Source: JBHIFE01 sp046760985 (GTDB taxonomy: Bacteria > Chloroflexota > Dehalococcoidia > Dehalococcoidales > RBG-16-60-22). Taken from it: DNA of 10,320 bases. Positions 7,119-10,320 of this stretch are shown here, one piece after another. The notes beneath the pieces are model-generated. The model was not told the origin of the DNA and ran no database searches. It saw only the letters and a list, made by a program, of their open reading frames with translations. A program made the translations under genes and the position numbers. The DNA is taken from the NCBI GenBank assembly GCA_046760985.1, contig JBHIFE010000045.1, positions 1 to 10,320 on the forward strand, given 5' to 3'. Positions within the stretch are counted from its first letter, which is position 1, and every line of letters starts with the position of its first letter.

Positions 7119-8424
7119 AGGTTTCCCGTCAGCAAAATCAGCACTATTCCGACCAATCCTGCTTGAGTCTTACCCGGTTTCCTTAGCACTAAGGCGAAAG
7201 CTAAAGAAGATGTTTGGTACCGATGACCCGGAACAGGCAGTCAGGCAAATTATCAGTGAAGTGCAAAAGGGAGGGGATAAGGCACTTTTTGACCTGACTT
7301 CTAAAATTGACGGAGTAAAGCTAACCTCGCTGGAAATAAATAAAAGACAGATAGCCGACGCTTACCGAGAGGTAGATAAGGAACTTGTCTCAGCCCTCAA
7401 GCTGGCAGCTGAGCGAATTAGCTCCTTTCACAGTGTCCAGAAGGATAATATTTGGCGTGAGGTGACTGGAACTGATTCCGGTCAGCTGATACGCCCACTG
7501 GAGCGTATCGGCGCCTATGTTCCCGGTGGCACCGCGTCTTATCCGTCAACAGTGTTGATGACAGTGATACCGGCTAAGGTCGCCGGGGTTAGTGAGGTTA
7601 TCCTGGTGACACCACCAAAATCAAATGGGGTAGTGCCACCAGCTACATTAGTTGCTGCCAATATTACCGAGGTTGACCGTGTTTTTTGCGTCGGTGGTGC
7701 TCAGGCTATCGCTGCCTTAGCCTTCGGTACCAAATCTGTTCCTAGGGTGGACAAGATTTGTGGTCCGGGTAATATCTTTGTCGTTCTGGCTAAAAAGATG
7801 GTGTACGGAGCGGTTGACATTGATGGACTTCAGGGACCAAGCGAGGTATTAATCATCGCTGATGAAACAGCCAATCCGGAATATTGTGCTGCTGACCTTT
7901 TGGCTCAAGCTGAGCATGACCCGCTAGCTTCAGCTATTCTAATCACCACCTCATCACAATTTGCTGATGCAGTCAATCGGGAAGTGACGCAACAATTGGA
8001 GGGTTTGTCACGCCGAGCCATAGCTGCTGAGTCTTTAAATAGAGGGATGATAGTGGTAGTTACTGATGTGGGCGAAGCTATAGAATTGGCTAACTTTTAT
8101 GCCCCGGAACATCTTTGCCTGATGGTAGAGAATGCTAACTCCTATGTTGATAGAGTCTCTAATGCCGGGTGCATATTTATCGACACAAACTCAACCGTAG
8201 TTCTGGGCGATTATGTGGCTGGACCAAGCCATGTTTTGCCCACCGGGGGGACGGCTCGGTTTAGCTCACCGCTTAGCGTAAGCGATTTTGTTAAGTTTAT
8301 AAACGTAGTCTCTGTAAACAAGGCTGATTTAAGGAAGCTATGTAAAGCGGCATCAGTCATAGCTAGAGCTGAGGGGCTTGATGCTCATGCCCGGGCGGTG
8401 GAAAAGAGGCTTCAGACTGATTAG
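7105..8424 (+). CDS. hisD: Histidinol dehydrogenase
   Basis: This zinc enzyme carries out the last two NAD-dependent oxidations, histidinol to histidinal to histidine, in the cytoplasm. The 439-residue length is normal. Zinc ligands fit Gln268 and His271 (AQAEHD), Asp369 (GDYVAG) and His428 (DAHARAV), and the catalytic pair fits Glu335-His336 (APEHL). All lie nine residues after their E. coli counterparts. The NAD-site and signature segments GAYVPGG (137-142 region), CGPGN (219-223) and GPSEVLI (244-250) are present. The start is TTG at 7105, supported by GGAG at 7091-7094 and by the family-typical N-terminus RVIKGF. No better ATG or GTG is nearby. It overlaps the hisG 3' end by 14 bp, which suggests translational coupling. 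Confidence 0.95.
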   Translation: MRVIKGFPSAKSALFRPILLESYPVSLALRRKLKKMFGTDDPEQAVRQIISEVQKGGDKALFDLTSKIDGVKLTSLEINKRQIADAYREVDKELVSALKLAAERISSFHSVQKDNIWREVTGTDSGQLIRPLERIGAYVPGGTASYPSTVLMTVIPAKVAGVSEVILVTPPKSNGVVPPATLVAANITEVDRVFCVGGAQAIAALAFGTKSVPRVDKICGPGNIFVVLAKKMVYGAVDIDGLQGPSEVLIIADETANPEYCAADLLAQAEHDPLASAILITTSSQFADAVNREVTQQLEGLSRRAIAAESLNRGMIVVVTDVGEAIELANFYAPEHLCLMVENANSYVDRVSNAGCIFIDTNSTVVLGDYVAGPSHVLPTGGTARFSSPLSVSDFVKFINVVSVNKADLRKLCKAASVIARAEGLDAHARAVEKRLQTD

Positions 8425-8466
8425 GTTGGCTTAATTACCTTTGCCCTCACTTCTTATCATAGCCGA

Positions 8467-8495
8467 TTGCCCTTTGACATAATATATGCTAAAAT
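8467..8495 (+). promoter_or_regulatory. Possible internal promoter before hisC
   Basis: The 114-bp gap between hisD and hisC holds TTGCCC (8467-8472), a 17-bp spacer and TAAAAT (8490-8495). TG lies at the extended -10 position (8487-8488). The start would be near 8502, about 37 bp before the hisC start. The gap is A+T rich and much longer than the hisG-hisD junction, which supports a separate start for hisC-hisB. A perfect TTGACA at 8474-8479 has no -10 box at proper spacing. Confidence 0.4.
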
Positions 8496-8538
8496 GCGTC
8501 GGTGTTAATTGTTGCTCAATTTGGGAGGTATTCTATTA

Positions 8539-9642
8539 GTGGCTCCTTCTGATTCCCCTCTGGCAATAGACAAATTAATACGACCTGAGCTGGTTACTCT
8601 CGGTGGCTATGCTCCACACCAGTCTCCGGACACTTTAGAGGCAACAGAAGTTCCGGTAGAGAAGGTTATCAAACTTGATGCCAATGAGAATCCCTATGGT
8701 TGTTCACCAAGGGTGCGCCGAGCCTTGGCTGAATACAACTATTGGCAAATTTACCCCGATGCTGGACAGACTAGGCTTCGCCAGCAATTGCAGAAATATA
8801 CCGGAGTTGATGCCAGCCATATTGTGGCAGCCAATGGTAGTGGTGAGCTCTTGGATGATATCCTGTGCTTGTTTCTTGAGCCGGGTGACGAGGTAATAAA
8901 TTGTATCCCTACCTTTGACCTGTACCGCCTGAGAACACTGATAAATAAAGGGAAACTAGTAAATATACCCAGGGACCAGGATTTTGTTGTCAATGTAAGC
9001 GCAGTAAAAGCTGCCATAGCCCCAAAGACCAAGCTTATAATTCTGGCTAACCCTAACAGCCCCACTGGTACGGTCACTCCAGGGACGGGTATTCTAGAGT
9101 TAGTGGATACTGGGGTGCCGCTACTGGTTGACGAAGCCTACTACGAATTTTACGGGGAGACGGTAGCTCCTTTAGTTAGCCAGTACAAAAACTTGATGGT
9201 GCTACGAACCTTCAGTAAGTGGGCGGGGCTGGCTGGTCTCAGAGTAGGCTACGGTATTTTCCCATCCGAAGTTGCTAGTTACTTGATGAAAATCAAGCTT
9301 CCTTATAATGTAAGTTTAGCCGCCGTGGTCGCTGTAGAAGAATCACTGAAGGATATTGATTATTTAAAGGGTAGGGTAAAGGCTATAATTGCCGAAAGAG
9401 GAAGGCTATTTGCAGAGCTCAAAAAGCTAAAATGGTTAAAGCCTCTCCCATCACAAGCTAACTTCATTTTCTGTTCGGTGCTAAATGGCAAGGCAAAAGA
9501 ACTCTGGCAGAAATTGCAGAATAAGGGGATACTGGTTCGTTACTTTGACCAGCCACTTTTGTCAAATGGCATCCGCATTAGCGTCGGTAAGCCAGAGCAC
9601 ACCGATGCTTTAATCAAAGTACTCCGGGAGACTGTTTATTAA
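8539..9642 (+). CDS. hisC: Histidinol-phosphate aminotransferase
   Basis: This PLP-dependent class I/II aminotransferase converts imidazole-acetol phosphate and glutamate to histidinol phosphate and 2-oxoglutarate. At 367 residues from the GTG at 8539 it has normal family length. Family motifs are KLDANENPYG (45-54), the cofactor segment NPNSPTG (171-177), DEAYYEF (198-204), the PLP lysine in TFSKWAGLAGLR (Lys227), and the substrate-carboxylate arginine in GIRISVG (Arg346). GGGAGG at 8523-8528 lies 10 nt before this GTG, which decides the start. An in-frame TTG at 8509 is upstream of that site and unsupported. The final TAA uses the first two A's of repeat copy 3, so the element sits exactly at the gene's end. 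Confidence 0.95.
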   Translation: MAPSDSPLAIDKLIRPELVTLGGYAPHQSPDTLEATEVPVEKVIKLDANENPYGCSPRVRRALAEYNYWQIYPDAGQTRLRQQLQKYTGVDASHIVAANGSGELLDDILCLFLEPGDEVINCIPTFDLYRLRTLINKGKLVNIPRDQDFVVNVSAVKAAIAPKTKLIILANPNSPTGTVTPGTGILELVDTGVPLLVDEAYYEFYGETVAPLVSQYKNLMVLRTFSKWAGLAGLRVGYGIFPSEVASYLMKIKLPYNVSLAAVVAVEESLKDIDYLKGRVKAIIAERGRLFAELKKLKWLKPLPSQANFIFCSVLNGKAKELWQKLQNKGILVRYFDQPLLSNGIRISVGKPEHTDALIKVLRETVY

Positions 9643-9763
9643 CCTCATCCCCTTAATCCCCCCTTAAAAGGAGAGGGGGAAGAGATTTTAGAGAGGGGCT
9701 TCGCCCCTCTCTTACCTACCTCCCCCTTCCCTTAGCAAGGGAAGGGGGTCAGGGGGATAGGTT
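9641..9763. repeat. Dispersed hairpin-rich repeat, copy 3 (123 bp)
   Basis: This copy lies between hisC and hisB, beginning AACCTCATCCCC and ending AGGGGGATAGGTT, with imperfect terminal inverted repeats. It has an imperfect CCCCCCTT/GGAGAGGGGG stem (9658-9679). A perfect 10-bp hairpin AGAGAGGGGC/GCCCCTCTCT with a TTC loop follows (9690-9712), then a perfect 12-bp hairpin CCCCCTTCCCTT/AAGGGAAGGGGG with an AGC loop (9722-9748). Its plan of three hairpins equals copy 2, and the centre (AGAGAGG...CCTCTCT) is shared with both other copies. The stems lack T-runs, so they are poor intrinsic terminators. They may act as mRNA-stability or partial attenuation elements between hisC and hisB. Confidence 0.75.
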
Positions 9764-9797
9764 GCTAAATGACTGGAGAAATTAGGAGGGTAGATAA

Positions 9798-10320
9798 GTG
9801 ACTGAAAGATTGTCTATTATTAAACGAGAGACTAAAGAAACAAAGGTCAACTTGGAACTTAATATTGATGGTAGTGGTAAGTGGGAGATAACTAGCGGGA
9901 TTAACATGTTTGACCATCTGCTGTCTCAAGTAGCTCGTCACGGAGTATTTGACATAAAGATTGCAGCCACCGGGAATGACCAGCACCACCTGGTGGAAGA
10001 TGTTGCCATTTGTCTGGGTAGGGCTTTTACTGAAGCCTTAGGTGAGAAGCGGAGCATTGTTCGTATGGCGGATGCCACGGTGCCCATGGATGACGCCTTG
10101 GCTATGGTGGCGGTGGATATCGGTGGCAGGGGGTATACCGTTCTAGAGCTATCTTTTGCTGGTAATGATATGGCTGGATTTCCCACCGACCTTATCCGTC
10201 ACTTCCTTGAGTCTTTTGCCATTGAAGCCAGACTTAACCTTCATGCCAAGATTGTTTATGGCACCAATGACCATCACAAAGCAGAAGCCCTGTTTAAAGC
10301 CTTAGGCAGAGCCCTTGATG
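9798..10320 (+). CDS. hisB: Imidazoleglycerol-phosphate dehydratase (3' end beyond right edge)
   Basis: This manganese-dependent enzyme dehydrates imidazole-glycerol phosphate to imidazole-acetol phosphate, the substrate of HisC. The first 174 codons are present and open to the window end; the family is about 195 residues long, so roughly 20 residues are missing. Metal-binding motifs are visible: MFDHLL (37-42), HHLVEDV (63-69), and DHHKAEA (158-164). PMDDALA (96-102) and FPTDLIRHFLESF (128-140) are also family-typical. The start is GTG at 9798, set by AGGAGGG at 9784-9790, seven nt upstream. There is no sign of the phosphatase domain fused to HisB in enterobacteria. It lies 155 bp after hisC, with repeat copy 3 in between. 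Confidence 0.94.
   Translation, partial: MTERLSIIKRETKETKVNLELNIDGSGKWEITSGINMFDHLLSQVARHGVFDIKIAATGNDQHHLVEDVAICLGRAFTEALGEKRSIVRMADATVPMDDALAMVAVDIGGRGYTVLELSFAGNDMAGFPTDLIRHFLESFAIEARLNLHAKIVYGTNDHHKAEALFKALGRALD

Noticed and set aside
8474..8495. TTGACA (8474-8479) as the -35 box for hisC
   Set aside because: The spacer to TAAAAT (8490) is only 10 bp and no other -10 lies at 16-18 bp. TTGCCC at 8467 fits better.
9658..9748. Strong hairpins between hisC and hisB as intrinsic terminators
   Set aside because: None is followed by a T-run, and the hisB gene of the same pathway follows. They are better explained as parts of the dispersed repeat.
941..9763. The repeats as a CRISPR array
   Set aside because: The copies are over 120 bp, kilobases apart, in different orientations and without spacers or cas genes.
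9765..10186. Minus-strand reading frames near the right edge
   Set aside because: They are antisense to hisB, which has a good ribosome site and complete metal-binding motifs.

Overview
The window looks like a chromosomal segment from a member of the Chloroflexota, probably class Dehalococcoidia or a relative. The evidence is the 16S rRNA itself. It carries all the universal bacterial priming motifs, and as far as I can recall its V3-V4 stretches (for example the GATGGACACTAGGT end at the window's left edge and the CATTCGATACTGTTGG region) resemble those of Dehalococcoides-type 16S genes. This placement is from memory and was not searched. Base composition is moderate and the genes are ordinary chromosomal housekeeping genes.

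Layout: (1) 1-794, minus strand: the 5' ~790 nt of a 16S rRNA gene running off the left edge, with a boxA-like leader and a near-consensus promoter at 865-893. (2) 941-1108: a hairpin-rich repeat, then a promoter and birA (1168-1953, plus). (3) 2028-4122, minus: a two-gene nfeD-slipin operon convergent with birA, with a probable terminator in the 74-bp gap. (4) 4135-4306: a divergent control region with candidate promoters for nfeD and hisZ and an 8+8 bp inverted repeat over the hisZ -10 box. (5) 4307-10320, plus: histidine biosynthesis genes hisZ-hisG-hisD-hisC-hisB, the last cut by the right edge.

How the genes work together: HisG with its regulatory partner HisZ performs the first step of histidine synthesis, HisB and HisC act in the middle, and HisD performs the last two oxidations. 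HisZ beside a HisG without the usual C-terminal regulatory domain is the known short-form arrangement. Here, however, HisG is about twice the usual short-form length and consists of two tandem catalytic-type modules. The first keeps the N-terminal KGR motif but has a degraded PRPP loop. The second keeps the PRPP loop but has lost KGR. This split is the most interesting protein feature of the window.

The second notable feature is a family of three dispersed repeats (941-1108, 5566-5689, 9641-9763). Each begins AACC and ends GGTT, with imperfect terminal inverted repeats and several internal hairpins, in the manner of a MITE or REP-like element. Each end lies on a gene-control seam: one supplies part of the birA -35 box, one supplies the likely TTG start of hisG, and one completes the hisC stop codon. 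No CRISPR array, transposase, tRNA or phage gene was seen.
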